A stretch of DNA of 64,000 nucleotides from a bacterium. Its GTDB lineage: Bacteria > Pseudomonadota > Alphaproteobacteria > Micavibrionales > UBA2020. The translations under genes and the position numbers were made by a program. Each line of letters starts with the position of its first letter. Position 1 is the first letter of the stretch. The stretch is taken from assembly GCA_029945425.1 (NCBI GenBank), contig JAQSDV010000004.1:1164991-1228990 (forward strand), in the 5' to 3' direction. This document shows positions 1 to 8,458 of this stretch, piece after piece. The notes beneath the pieces were generated by a model that worked only from the letters and a program-made list of their open reading frames with translations, was not told where the DNA came from and made no database searches.

Positions 1-2030
1 TGCACCTGTTTGGCTTTTCGATCAACAACCTGACGCTGTTCGGGCTCGTCCTTTCCATCGGTATCGTCGTCGACGACGCGATCGTCGTCGTCGAAAACGT
101 GGAGCGCAATATCGAGGAAGGGCTTGCCCCCATCGACGCCGCGCACAAGGCGATGGACGAAGTCAGCGGACCGATTATCGCGATCGCATTGACGCTCTGC
201 GCGGTTTTCATTCCGCTTGCCTTCATCAGCGGGTTGACCGGCCAGTTCTACCGCCAGTTCGCGCTGACGATTGCGATTTCGACCGTCATTTCCGCCTTCA
301 ACTCACTCACCCTCAGCCCCGCGCTTGCCGCCAAGCTGCTGCATGCGCATGATGCCGAAGGCGACGTGTTCGAAAAATTCCTGAACAAAACGCTGGGCTG
401 GTTCTTCAACGGCTTCAACCGCGTGTTCAAGGGCGCTGCCAAAGGCTATGGCCGCGCGCTGCATCGCGTGACGCGCATGAAGCCGCTCGTGCTGGCTGTT
501 TACCTTGTGCTGGCGGGCGGTGCCGCAAGCCTCGTCTATTTCATTCCGCACGGTTATATCCCGATGCAGGACAAACAATATCTGGTGTCTTTCGCGCAGC
601 TGCCTTCCGGCGCGTCGCTGGAGCGCACTGACGCCGTGATCCGCCGCATGGGCGAAATCGCGCTGGCGGAACCCGGTGTGGAAAGCGCAGTTGCGTTTCC
701 CGGTCTTTCCATCGCGGGTTTTTCGTCCAGTTCAAGCGCCGGCATTATCTTCATCACGCTCGATCCTTTCGAGGAGCGTGAAAGCGCCGACCTCTATGGC
801 CCCACTATCGCCGGAAAACTGATGGGCAAGATGGGCGCAATCGAGGATGCATTCATTGCCGTCGTGCCGCCGCCGCCCGTCATGGGCCTTGGCATGATCG
901 GCGGCTTCAAGCTGCAGATCGAGGACCGCGCGGATCTGGGCTACGAAGCGCTGCAAAAGGCCGCAATGGATGTGCAGATGGCGTCGTGGCAAAACCCGCT
1001 GCTGGCCAGCGTGTTCTCCACCTTCCAGATCAACGTGCCGCAGTTATATGTCGACGTCGACCGTGAAAAGGCAAAACAGCTGGGCGTGTCGGTCACGGAT
1101 ATCTTCGCGACGATGCAAATCTATCTGGGCTCCCTCTACATCAACGACTTCAACCGCTTTGGCCGCACCTATCAGGTGATCGCACAGGCCGACGCGCCGT
1201 TCCGCGCGCAGGCGAACGATATCCTGCAGCTGAAAACGCGCAACATGGCGGGCGAAATGGTGCCGCTGGGCTCGATGGTGACGGTCAAGCAAAGCTATGG
1301 CCCCGACGCCGCGACCCGTTATAACCTCTTCCGCACCGCCGACATCAACGGCGGCCCGGCAATGGGTGTTCCGGCCGAAGTCGCCGAGCGCGAGATGATC
1401 AAGATCCTGAAGGAAAAACTGCCTACCGGCATGGATTTCGAATGGACGGACCTCAAATACCAGCAGATTCTGGCAGGCAACACGGCGGTCTACATCTTCC
1501 CGCTTTGCGTGTTCCTCGTGTTCCTCGTGCTGGCCGCGCAGTATGAAAGCGTGATCCTGCCATTGGTCGTCATCATGATCGTGCCGATCGTGCTGCTCTG
1601 CGGGTTGTTCGGCGTATTCGTGACGGGGGGCGACAACAACATCTTCACCCAGATCGGGTTGATCGTCCTGGTCGGCCTTGCGTGTAAAAACGCGATCCTG
1701 ATCGTGGAATTCGCGCGCGAGCTTGAATTCCAGGGGCAGAATATCGTCGATGCCGCCATGAACGCCAGCCGCTTGCGTTTGCGACCCATCCTGATGACGT
1801 CGTTCGCGTTTATCATGGGCGTGCTGCCGCTGGTCTATTCCAGCGGCGCGGGTGCCGAGATGCGCCAGGCGATCGGTATCACGGTGTTTTCGGGCATGCT
1901 CGGCGTCACACTGCTCGGTATCTTCTTCACGCCCATCTTCTATGTCATCCTGCGCACGCTTGCGGGCGGCGTGCTGACGGGCCATCACCATTCGGGCACC
2001 ATTGCATGCCCGGCAGAGGCTGGAAAATGA
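1..2030 (+). CDS. RND (AcrB/MexB-type) efflux pump, 5' truncated by window edge
   Basis: Inner-membrane resistance-nodulation-division transporter that exports drugs or other toxic compounds using the proton gradient, as the middle part of a three-part envelope pump. The frame is open to the left edge (first whole codon at 3), so about 676 C-terminal residues of a roughly 1040-residue family are seen. The visible part begins in the TM4 region with GIVVDDAIVVVENVERN, which carries the adjacent Asp pair of the proton relay. A hydrophobic segment near MKPLVLAVYLVLAGG (TM7) precedes a long periplasmic porter region, and the last third is a typical TM8-TM12 bundle. The gene overlaps the outer-membrane partner by 4 bp (ATGA), so the two are probably translated together. 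A membrane-fusion protein gene is expected upstream, outside the window. The substrate cannot be told from sequence. Confidence 0.95.
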   Translation, partial: HLFGFSINNLTLFGLVLSIGIVVDDAIVVVENVERNIEEGLAPIDAAHKAMDEVSGPIIAIALTLCAVFIPLAFISGLTGQFYRQFALTIAISTVISAFNSLTLSPALAAKLLHAHDAEGDVFEKFLNKTLGWFFNGFNRVFKGAAKGYGRALHRVTRMKPLVLAVYLVLAGGAASLVYFIPHGYIPMQDKQYLVSFAQLPSGASLERTDAVIRRMGEIALAEPGVESAVAFPGLSIAGFSSSSSAGIIFITLDPFEERESADLYGPTIAGKLMGKMGAIEDAFIAVVPPPPVMGLGMIGGFKLQIEDRADLGYEALQKAAMDVQMASWQNPLLASVFSTFQINVPQLYVDVDREKAKQLGVSVTDIFATMQIYLGSLYINDFNRFGRTYQVIAQADAPFRAQANDILQLKTRNMAGEMVPLGSMVTVKQSYGPDAATRYNLFRTADINGGPAMGVPAEVAEREMIKILKEKLPTGMDFEWTDLKYQQILAGNTAVYIFPLCVFLVFLVLAAQYESVILPLVVIMIVPIVLLCGLFGVFVTGGDNNIFTQIGLIVLVGLACKNAILIVEFARELEFQGQNIVDAAMNASRLRLRPILMTSFAFIMGVLPLVYSSGAGAEMRQAIGITVFSGMLGVTLLGIFFTPIFYVILRTLAGGVLTGHHHSGTIACPAEAGK

Positions 2031-3526
2031 AAATAAAGCATCTCGTATCATTGCTTGCGATTGCCACTGCGCTGTCGGCCTGCAACATGGCGCCCGACTT
2101 CCTGAAGCCGAGCGTGACCAAGACCGAAGTGTTCAAGGAAGCACCGACGGAAAAAGAACTGTCAGCCAAGGAAACCGGCACGTGGAAAGTGGCAGAGCCG
2201 TCGGCAGCATTGCCGCGCGGCGAATGGTGGCGCGTATTCGGCGATGACAAGCTGAACGAATTGGTCGAACAGGCCGTCGCGGGCAACGAAAACGTCAAGA
2301 TATACGCCGCGCGCGTCAAGCAGGCGCGGGCGACGGCGAAAATTTCGCGGTCCTTCTTGTTCCCCACGATCGATAATACAACCGGCTTCACCCGGCGCCA
2401 GCCAAACGCCGTCGGCCGTGGCCTTGCCCCCGGCACGGCGCTTGCGATTGAAAATGATGTCAGCACCAGCTTTGGCCTGAATTACGAACTCGATGTGTTC
2501 GGATCCGTGCACGGCGGCTGGCTTGCCTCGCGCCTCGATGCAAAAGGTGCGGCTGCGACCTACCAAAGCGTGAAACTGGCGCTGCAGGCCGATGTTGCCG
2601 ATCTTTATTTCGCCCTGCGCGCGACCGACCGCGATATCGACATTCTCAACCGCGGCGTCAACCTGCGCCAGCAGAACGCGCGCATCCTCGAAAAAAAATC
2701 GGATGCCGGCGATATCACGGAACTGGATGTCGCATCCTCCGTGGTCGACCTCGAAAACACGCGCAGCGCCATGCATGCCGCAAATCAGCGCCGCTCTGAA
2801 CTGGAACATGCGCTTGCCCTTGCGCTCGGGAAGGTGCCTGCGGATTTCGCGTTTGAAAAAACTGCTGTCGTCACAAAAATTCCGGTCATTCCGGCAGGCT
2901 TGCCGTCAGCACTGCTGGAGCGCCGCCCGGACGTGACCGCGGCCCAGAAATCGCTGGAGGCGTCGAATGAACGCATCGGCGTTGCGCGCGCTGCCTTCTT
3001 CCCGTCGCTGTTCCTGACCGGCTCCGGCGGGCTGCAATCCGACATGTTGGGCAGCCTCTTCCAATGGTCGAGCCGCAGCTGGGCGATTGGCCCGCTTATG
3101 ACCGTGCCGATCTTTGGTGGCGGTCGCGCGGTTGCCAATCTTGACCGCAGCAAGGCGCAGTACGAAGAAGCTGTGCATGTCTATCGCAAGCAGGTGCTGC
3201 AATCCTTCCGCGATGTGGAAGATACGCTGTCACGCCTGCGCATGCTGTCGCGTCAGGCAACGTCACAGTACCGAGCCGAACATGCGTCCAAACGCGCCGC
3301 GCAAATCGCGAAACTGCGTTATGACGAGGGCGACCTTGGTTATCTTGAAAGCATCACCGCCCGACGCGAGGCGTTGGAGGCGGAACGTGCCGGCGTGGAA
3401 ATCAAGCGCGCGCGGTTGTCCGCAACCGTGCAACTGATCCGCGCGCTTGGCGGCGGCTGGGGCGACCCCGCCCTGAAACCCGCAACCGTTCCTGTCCCCG
3501 TAACAACGGAGAAGAAAAATGGCTGA
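2027..3526 (+). CDS. RND efflux outer-membrane factor, NodT/OprM-type lipoprotein
   Basis: Outer-membrane channel of the tripartite pump encoded just upstream; it forms a TolC-like trimeric tunnel. I place the start at 2027, where ATGA overlaps the pump's stop, rather than at 2006, because the protein then begins with a lipoprotein signal: a basic start, a hydrophobic stretch and the lipobox LSAC with the Cys near residue 18. The 499-residue length fits the family. Two outer-membrane efflux repeats are visible: the first contains the conserved NYELDVFG region and the second the LLERRPDV and VPIFGGGR motifs. Long Ala/Glu/Arg-rich helices flank these motifs, as expected for the periplasmic barrel. 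The next gene starts inside its last codons. Confidence 0.93.
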   Translation: MKIKHLVSLLAIATALSACNMAPDFLKPSVTKTEVFKEAPTEKELSAKETGTWKVAEPSAALPRGEWWRVFGDDKLNELVEQAVAGNENVKIYAARVKQARATAKISRSFLFPTIDNTTGFTRRQPNAVGRGLAPGTALAIENDVSTSFGLNYELDVFGSVHGGWLASRLDAKGAAATYQSVKLALQADVADLYFALRATDRDIDILNRGVNLRQQNARILEKKSDAGDITELDVASSVVDLENTRSAMHAANQRRSELEHALALALGKVPADFAFEKTAVVTKIPVIPAGLPSALLERRPDVTAAQKSLEASNERIGVARAAFFPSLFLTGSGGLQSDMLGSLFQWSSRSWAIGPLMTVPIFGGGRAVANLDRSKAQYEEAVHVYRKQVLQSFRDVEDTLSRLRMLSRQATSQYRAEHASKRAAQIAKLRYDEGDLGYLESITARREALEAERAGVEIKRARLSATVQLIRALGGGWGDPALKPATVPVPVTTEKKNG

Positions 3527-4145
3527 GACGCGCAGCGACGCCGACATTCAGGGCTCCTTGCAGAAACCGGGCGCGGGCGTGCCGCTGCACCATAAACTGG
3601 TGATGCGCTATATCGTCCGGCCGATCGTCGCGGGAAAACTGGGCTGGGAAAAAGACAGTGAAGGTTTTGGCCGCATCGCCGGCAAGATTATCAAGGATTA
3701 CGAATCCCTAAGCGAGGAACAGCGCACCAAACGTGTTCTTGTGCCGCCGCAATTCGGCCTGGAGGACAGTTCGCGTTACTGGTCGGCCGCCATGCTGCTG
3801 GAACATATGCTGATCGTCAGCCAGGGCATCGCCTCGCTGGTAGTGCCCTTGTCAAAGAACATCGTGCCGGATTATGAAGTTGAAATGGCGCGCGTGAAAC
3901 CCAAGGGCCAGATGTCGGCGCAGGAGGCGCTGACGAAATTCCGCGCCTATTCCGCAACGGCGATGGGCGAACTTGATAAAGTAGTCGGCGACCGCAATGC
4001 CAAGGCGACGCTGCTGCACCCGTGGTTCGGCCCGTTCACCGCGCGGCAATGGCACTGGATGATGACCGCCCATGCGGTCGTACACCTCAACCAATTGCGC
4101 GCGATTTGCTGGCGATTGAATCCTCCAAAAATGCCTGCGAAATAA
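3519..4145 (+). CDS. DinB/DUF1569-like four-helix protein
   Basis: 208-residue soluble protein that resembles the DinB/YfiT superfamily of metal-binding four-helix bundles, in particular the DUF1569 branch. The supporting features are the helix with LLEHML in the middle and the C-terminal HPWFGPFTARQWHWMM segment followed by AHAVVHLNQL, which supplies the spaced His residues that bind metal in this fold. Members act as thiol S-transferases or damage-response proteins, but the role here is unknown. It starts 8 bp inside the outer-membrane factor gene with a good GGAGAAG ribosome site, so it is the third gene of the pump operon. Its last 59 bp overlap, tail to tail, the 3' end of the minus-strand FAD protein gene. 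Confidence 0.6.
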   Translation: MAETRSDADIQGSLQKPGAGVPLHHKLVMRYIVRPIVAGKLGWEKDSEGFGRIAGKIIKDYESLSEEQRTKRVLVPPQFGLEDSSRYWSAAMLLEHMLIVSQGIASLVVPLSKNIVPDYEVEMARVKPKGQMSAQEALTKFRAYSATAMGELDKVVGDRNAKATLLHPWFGPFTARQWHWMMTAHAVVHLNQLRAICWRLNPPKMPAK

Positions 4146-5436
4146 GCTTCGCCTGCGCGCGCAGTTCAGGCACCGCCGTCGTTTCGAACAGCGCGCCGAA
4201 TAACGGTGCGCCCAGCGCATACATCTCGCAAGGCCGGTCGCGGTATACCAGCATGTTATCGGATGCGCGGATGCCGTAATCATTGCCCGAAGGTTTCGCC
4301 AGCCCCTTAGCCAGAATGTTTTTCAGCAGCGGGTTATTTTCGGTTTTGTAATCGACCCCTGTGCAGCGGAAACCAAGATCGAAGCCATTCGCAGTCTCCG
4401 TGCCGCGCTTGGTGGTCAGTTCGAGCGCGACACCGTTTGGCGTTTGCGTGGCGGAGGCCACGCGGGCCTGCACCATCTTCAACTGTCCGCTTTTCTGCGC
4501 GGCATCGATGCGTTCCGCAATATGCGGCGCGTAACGGTGGCGGTGGATGTTCCAAAGGGTGAAGTATTTCTTCACCAGCCGCTCGCGGTCAGTCGCGCTT
4601 AACGACCGCCAGATATCCTGCGTCAGCGGGCGCAGGCTGTCGATGATATAATGCCATTCGCGCGCGCCCGATTTGATCTCCCGCCGCAGCGCTTGCATGA
4701 TGGTGGACAGGCGCTGTGAAATATATTGATCCGGTGGCAGCGCGACGCGTTTGCCCGCGTCATATCCCGCCAGATGCGGGCGGGGCAGGGCGGCATGGCC
4801 GGAATAGCAGGTGATTTCACCCTGCCAGCCCGTGTCCAGAATGCTGATAATGATATCCGCCGCCGTCAGCCCGCTGCCGATCAGCGCGATTTTCTTCTGC
4901 GCGGGCGACAGCGTCTTGAAATCGAATTTCCAAGGCTGGTCGATAACGGGACCGGCGCTGTCCTTATGCAGCGCATTGCCGATGGCCAGCACGACCACGC
5001 GGGCATCAATGCCCTCGGCGCCGGATCGGACGGAGAGGTATTCGGCATGGTCCTCGATATCCTCGGCCTCGCCCTGAAACCAGTCGAGGTGGATGCCTTT
5101 CTCCCGCGCTGTATCGCGGGCGGTGTCGAGGATCGATTGCAGGTATTGGGCATATAATTTGCGGGGCAGGTATTCGCCCGGCGCGGCGGCAATGCCTTGC
5201 GCCTCAACCCATTCAAAAAAATGCCGGTGATTGTCGGCGAACAGCCCCATATTTGCGGCAGGCACGTTCAGCAGGTGCTCGTCGCGCGGCGTCGCATAGG
5301 CGGGGCCGAACACGCCGCGCGGTTCGCGCGACACCACGGCAATCGCCAGCGGCTTCGAGGCATCGCGCACGATATTCGCGATGGTCGCAACGCCGGAAAA
5401 TCCGCCGCCGACAATGGCGATGTCGTACCAGCCCAT
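4087..5436 (-). CDS. FAD/NAD(P)-binding protein (COG4529-like)
   Basis: 449-residue flavoprotein of the FAD-NAD(P)-binding family (NAD_binding_9 type, COG4529). The N-terminus has a Rossmann dinucleotide motif IAIVGGGFSGVA at residues 6-17, followed by GVFGPAYATPRDEHLLNVPA, which is characteristic of this family. A second nucleotide motif, IALIGSGLTAAD, lies near residue 200. No signal peptide or membrane segment is seen. Members are often encoded near sulfur or siderophore genes, but their reaction is not established. It lies 2 bp after the DUF6356 gene and downstream of the Rrf2 regulator and cysE on the same strand, so a role linked to sulfur or redox metabolism is an inference from position. 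The 3' end overlaps the convergent DinB-like gene by 59 bp. Confidence 0.8.
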   Translation of the reverse strand: MGWYDIAIVGGGFSGVATIANIVRDASKPLAIAVVSREPRGVFGPAYATPRDEHLLNVPAANMGLFADNHRHFFEWVEAQGIAAAPGEYLPRKLYAQYLQSILDTARDTAREKGIHLDWFQGEAEDIEDHAEYLSVRSGAEGIDARVVVLAIGNALHKDSAGPVIDQPWKFDFKTLSPAQKKIALIGSGLTAADIIISILDTGWQGEITCYSGHAALPRPHLAGYDAGKRVALPPDQYISQRLSTIMQALRREIKSGAREWHYIIDSLRPLTQDIWRSLSATDRERLVKKYFTLWNIHRHRYAPHIAERIDAAQKSGQLKMVQARVASATQTPNGVALELTTKRGTETANGFDLGFRCTGVDYKTENNPLLKNILAKGLAKPSGNDYGIRASDNMLVYRDRPCEMYALGAPLFGALFETTAVPELRAQAKLISQAFLEDSIASKSRAIG

Positions 5437-5438
5437 GG

Positions 5439-5687
5439 TCAGGCGGCTTTTTTATGCAGGGCGGTGACGTTATCGGGGTCTTTAGCGGCGCGCGCCGTGA
5501 TGGTGGCGTTCAGCTTTTTAATATTCGCGCTCGCGGTGGTGGTGAAAAGGAAAGGCAGAAGGCCGTGAATGAAAAGGGCAAAACCGGAAAACAGCAGCGT
5601 TGCGGAAGTTTTAATCGTGAATCCCAAATGTTCGAAATACGTCTCGCCAGCCTCGTGACAATGATCGATGAACAATTTACGGATCAT
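5439..5687 (-). CDS. small membrane protein, DUF6356 family
   Basis: 82 residues. The N-terminal part HCHEAGETYFEHLGFTIK and the following hydrophobic segment HGLLPFLFTTTAS match the DUF6356 family of small alphaproteobacterial membrane proteins. There is one clear membrane segment at about residues 28-50 and a basic, soluble tail. Function is unknown; some members are annotated near capsule genes. A TAGGAGT ribosome site precedes the ATG. The gene is 9 bp downstream of the Rrf2 regulator and 2 bp upstream of the FAD protein, which supports co-transcription of the three. Confidence 0.75.
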   Translation of the reverse strand: MIRKLFIDHCHEAGETYFEHLGFTIKTSATLLFSGFALFIHGLLPFLFTTTASANIKKLNATITARAAKDPDNVTALHKKAA

Positions 5688-5696
5688 GTGGAACTC

Positions 5697-6134
5697 CTAC
5701 CAGAATAGTTGCTGTTTTTTCTTGGGTGACATATTGAGCAAATCTTCGAGCGACAAACCGTCCAGCACTTCTGAAATCTTGTTTCGTACTTCCAGCATAG
5801 CATGGCGGATGACGCAGATTTTTTCGTCGGTGCAGTCGTCGCATTTTTTATAGTAAAACGTGCTGGCGCAGGGAATGGGGGCCAGCATGCCGTCCATCGC
5901 GCGCACAATATGGCCGAGCATGATTTTTTCAGGCGAGCCCTTTAATTTGTGCCCGCCATGTGCGCCGCGCTCGGATGTCAGCGCGTCCGCCTTGCGCAGG
6001 TCGGTCAGAATTGCTTCAAGAAATTTCGCTGGCACACGCGCCTTTTGCGCAATCGCGCTCGACGGCAGTTTCGTGCCTTCGGATGCGAGTACGACAAGCG
6101 CCTTTAGCGCATATTTGCATTTCATGGAGAGCAT
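5697..6134 (-). CDS. Rrf2-family transcriptional regulator
   Basis: 145-residue DNA-binding repressor of the Rrf2 family (relatives IscR, CymR, NsrR). The N-terminal winged helix-turn-helix spans about residues 5-70 (KCKYALKALVVLA; then the recognition region ending at RGAHGGHKL). The middle holds four Cys in CASTFYYKKCDDC and the following KIC, close to the Cys spacing used by iron-sulfur Rrf2 members, so redox or iron-sulfur sensing is likely but not proven. Position between cysE and the cystathionine genes suggests control of cysteine synthesis, as CymR does in Firmicutes. Start at 6134 (MLSMKC) or 6125 are both possible; a TAGGAA site lies upstream. Confidence 0.88.
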   Translation of the reverse strand: MLSMKCKYALKALVVLASEGTKLPSSAIAQKARVPAKFLEAILTDLRKADALTSERGAHGGHKLKGSPEKIMLGHIVRAMDGMLAPIPCASTFYYKKCDDCTDEKICVIRHAMLEVRNKISEVLDGLSLEDLLNMSPKKKQQLFW

Positions 6135-6152
6135 GATTCAATTCCTATTAGA

Positions 6153-6181
6153 TTTATATGAATTAATCGCCAGCGGCACAA
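6153..6181 (-). promoter_or_regulatory. candidate promoter for the Rrf2 gene
   Basis: Read on the minus strand, a TATAAA box (6158-6153) lies 17 bp after a weak TTGTGC (6181-6176), just ahead of the Rrf2 start. The surrounding AT-rich stretch contains AATTC/GAATT arms that could be an autoregulatory site. Only the -10 box is convincing. Confidence 0.35.
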
Positions 6182-6202
6182 GCGTAAAATTAACTGCTTG
6201 AA

Positions 6203-6958
6203 TTAGTTTATGATTTTCGCAGGAGCACCCGCAACCGTTTTGCCCGCGGGGACGTCATGGACGACCACGCTGCCCGCCGCCACTTTCGCATCCCGGCCGA
6301 TTTCGATATTGCCGATGATGGTCGCATGCGCGCCCAATACGGCACCCTGGCGCACTTTGGGATGGCGGTCGCCGGGCTCGAAGCTGCGCCCGCCTAAGGT
6401 CACGCCGTGCCAGAGCAGCACGTCGTTTTCAACTACGGCGGTTTCGCCGATCACGATGCCCGTCGCATGGTCCATCATCACGCCGCTGCCGATGCGTGCG
6501 GCGGGGTGGATGTCGACCGCGAAAACATCGGAAATGCGGTTTTGCAGGAATAGCGCCAGATGCTGGCGGTCGGTATTCCACAGGTAATGCGCAAGGCGGT
6601 ATGATTGCAGCGCGTGGAAACCCTTGAAGAATAAAAACGGCGCAACCCAGTCGCGCGCGGCGGGGTCATGCCCCGTGATCGCGTTCAAATCGCGGCCGAC
6701 GGTTTCGAGAAGGTCCGGCACGCCGTCCGCGAAATCGGCGAATAGCTGCAGGATCAAACCTTCCGGCAAGTGCTTCGCCGCCAGTTTTTCCGACAGCAAA
6801 CGCCCCAGCGCTTCCGGCAAGGATTTCGCCGGAAGAATGACGCACTGCAGCAAAGGCGCGAGCGCGGAATCCGTCGTAGCGAGTTTTTCCGCCTCTGCCT
6901 TCAGGCTTTTCCAGCAGGCGGCGGATGTTGCGGATTTGATGCTATGCAGGTTCGTCAT
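6203..6958 (-). CDS. cysE: serine O-acetyltransferase
   Basis: Makes O-acetylserine from serine and acetyl-CoA, the committed step of cysteine synthesis, in the cytoplasm. The C-terminal half is a left-handed beta-helix of hexapeptide repeats: the catalytic His region MMDHATGIVIGETA, then LLWHGVTLGG, then DRHPKV and GSVVVHDVPAGKTVAGAPA. The N-terminal half is the usual alpha-helical domain. The length of 251 residues fits CysE. The frame continues upstream to a TTG at 6976, but I prefer the first ATG at 6958. It is divergent from the cystathionine beta-synthase gene, with about 120 bp between the two starts, and is the first gene of a minus-strand series with the Rrf2 regulator. Confidence 0.92.
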   Translation of the reverse strand: MTNLHSIKSATSAACWKSLKAEAEKLATTDSALAPLLQCVILPAKSLPEALGRLLSEKLAAKHLPEGLILQLFADFADGVPDLLETVGRDLNAITGHDPAARDWVAPFLFFKGFHALQSYRLAHYLWNTDRQHLALFLQNRISDVFAVDIHPAARIGSGVMMDHATGIVIGETAVVENDVLLWHGVTLGGRSFEPGDRHPKVRQGAVLGAHATIIGNIEIGRDAKVAAGSVVVHDVPAGKTVAGAPAKIIN

Positions 6959-6992
6959 ATCGATATTTTTACCCAATTAACCCCATGGAGTC

Positions 6993-7010
6993 ACGCCATT
7001 ATGTTGGCGT
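6993..7010. promoter_or_regulatory. 18-bp palindrome between cysE and the cystathionine beta-synthase gene
   Basis: ACGCCA and TGGCGT form perfect 6-bp arms around a 6-bp centre in the divergent intergenic region. It has no T-run, so it is more likely an operator than a terminator. Binding by the nearby Rrf2 protein or another regulator is a guess. Confidence 0.35.
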
Positions 7011-7078
7011 TGCCTTTAATGCGGAAAAAGAATAGCATCAGCCCGAATTCGCTCAATATTTTTGGACAGGTGATTACG

Positions 7079-8458
7079 ATGAAGCAAAGCGCCCCCGGCG
7101 TTATCCAGCTGATCGGCAACACGCCGATGGTGCAGGTTTCAAGGCTCGATACCGGCCTGTGCCAGCTGTTCCTGAAAATGGAATCGCATAACCCCGGCGG
7201 CTCGATCAAGGACCGCATCGCGCGCACGATGATCGAAGCGGCGGAGCAGGACGGCCGCCTGAAACCGGGCGGCACGATTGTGGAGGCAACGGCGGGCAAT
7301 ACCGGCCTCGGCCTTGCGCTCATCGGTGTGCTGAAAGGGTACAAAGTCATCCTCGTCGTGCCGGATAAAATGAGCCGTGAGAAAATTTTCCATTGCAAGG
7401 CGCTCGGCGCCGATGTGCGCACCGCACGCTCCGACGTCACCAAGGGCCATCCCGAATATTATCAGGAAGTGGCCGAACGTATCGCCAAGGAAACCGGCGG
7501 TTTCTACGCCAACCAGTTTTCCAACCCCGCCAATTCGCTGGCGCATGAAACATCGACCGCGCCCGAAATCTGGGAACAGATGCAGCATGACGTCGATGCG
7601 ATTGTCTGCGGCGTCGGCTCCGGCGGCACCATGGCCGGCATCTCGTCCTTCATCAACCGCGTCAGCCCGAGCACGGAAATGGTGCTGGCGGATCCCGTCG
7701 GCTCCATCCTCGCGCCGCTAGTGAACGAGGGCAAGACGGTCACCCCCGGCTCATGGCTCGTGGAAGGTATCGGCGAAGATTTCATTCCCAGCATCCTCGA
7801 TATGAAAGTGATCAACAAGGCCTATGCCATTCCGGACGAAGAAAGCATCGGCACCGCCCGCCAGCTTTTGAAAAACGAAGGCATCCTCGCCGGCACATCG
7901 TCGGGCACGCTGATCGCTGCTGCGCTGCGTTATTGCCGCGAACAGAAAACACCGAAACGCGTCGTCACTTTCGTCTGCGACCGCGGTGACAAGTACCTGT
8001 CCAAGGCTTTCAGCGATTCATGGATGACCGAACAGGGCTTCGCCGCGCGCACCAAGACCGGTACTGTCGAGGACCTGATCGTCCGTCGCCATGATGCCGG
8101 AGACACCGTTGTCGTGCAGGCGACCGATACACTGCAGACGGCGTACAAGCGCATGCGCTTCGCCGACGTATCTCAACTGCCGGTACTGGATGCCAAGGGC
8201 ATGCTTGTCGGCCTTGTCGATGAAAAGATGCTGCTCGACGGTTTCACGCATGACGGCAAGGTTGTGCCGTTATCGGCAACCGCCGGCGAAGTGATGCGCC
8301 CGGCGAAACCCAGCCTGCCGCGCGAAACGCCGATTGGCGAGGCATCGACATTCCTGCGCAACCATCCGTTGGTGATGGTTACCGATAACGGCAAGCTGCT
8401 TGGCCTTATCACGCGCGTCGATATGCTGAACCACTTCTACCTCAAAGGTGCCGCATGA
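7079..8458 (+). CDS. cystathionine beta-synthase (PLP domain plus two CBS domains)
   Basis: Condenses homocysteine with serine to cystathionine, first step of reverse transsulfuration. I start it at 7079 because an ACAGG ribosome site lies 8 bp upstream and the protein then begins directly at the conserved VIQLIGNTPMVQV. The fold-type II PLP domain occupies residues 1-320 with the Schiff-base Lys at about 44 (GGSIKDR), the asparagine loop EATAGNTGLG and the phosphate loop GVGSGGTMAG. Residues 335-455 form a CBS-domain pair, as in full-length CBS enzymes (459 residues), which points to regulation by an adenosyl ligand. The ATGA overlap with the lyase gene couples the two steps. A CysK/CysM-type cysteine synthase is less likely because those lack the CBS tail. 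Confidence 0.9.
   Translation: MKQSAPGVIQLIGNTPMVQVSRLDTGLCQLFLKMESHNPGGSIKDRIARTMIEAAEQDGRLKPGGTIVEATAGNTGLGLALIGVLKGYKVILVVPDKMSREKIFHCKALGADVRTARSDVTKGHPEYYQEVAERIAKETGGFYANQFSNPANSLAHETSTAPEIWEQMQHDVDAIVCGVGSGGTMAGISSFINRVSPSTEMVLADPVGSILAPLVNEGKTVTPGSWLVEGIGEDFIPSILDMKVINKAYAIPDEESIGTARQLLKNEGILAGTSSGTLIAAALRYCREQKTPKRVVTFVCDRGDKYLSKAFSDSWMTEQGFAARTKTGTVEDLIVRRHDAGDTVVVQATDTLQTAYKRMRFADVSQLPVLDAKGMLVGLVDEKMLLDGFTHDGKVVPLSATAGEVMRPAKPSLPRETPIGEASTFLRNHPLVMVTDNGKLLGLITRVDMLNHFYLKGAA

Noticed and set aside
1044..2051. Long minus-strand open frame under the RND pump gene
   Set aside because: Its translation is His/Arg/Asp-rich mirror-codon sequence with no family motifs, and the plus-strand gene is certain. 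The same applies to long opposite frames at 8437-9492, 19609-21060, 33878-35932, 41744-43231, 49822-51201, 55259-56374 and 56320-57558.
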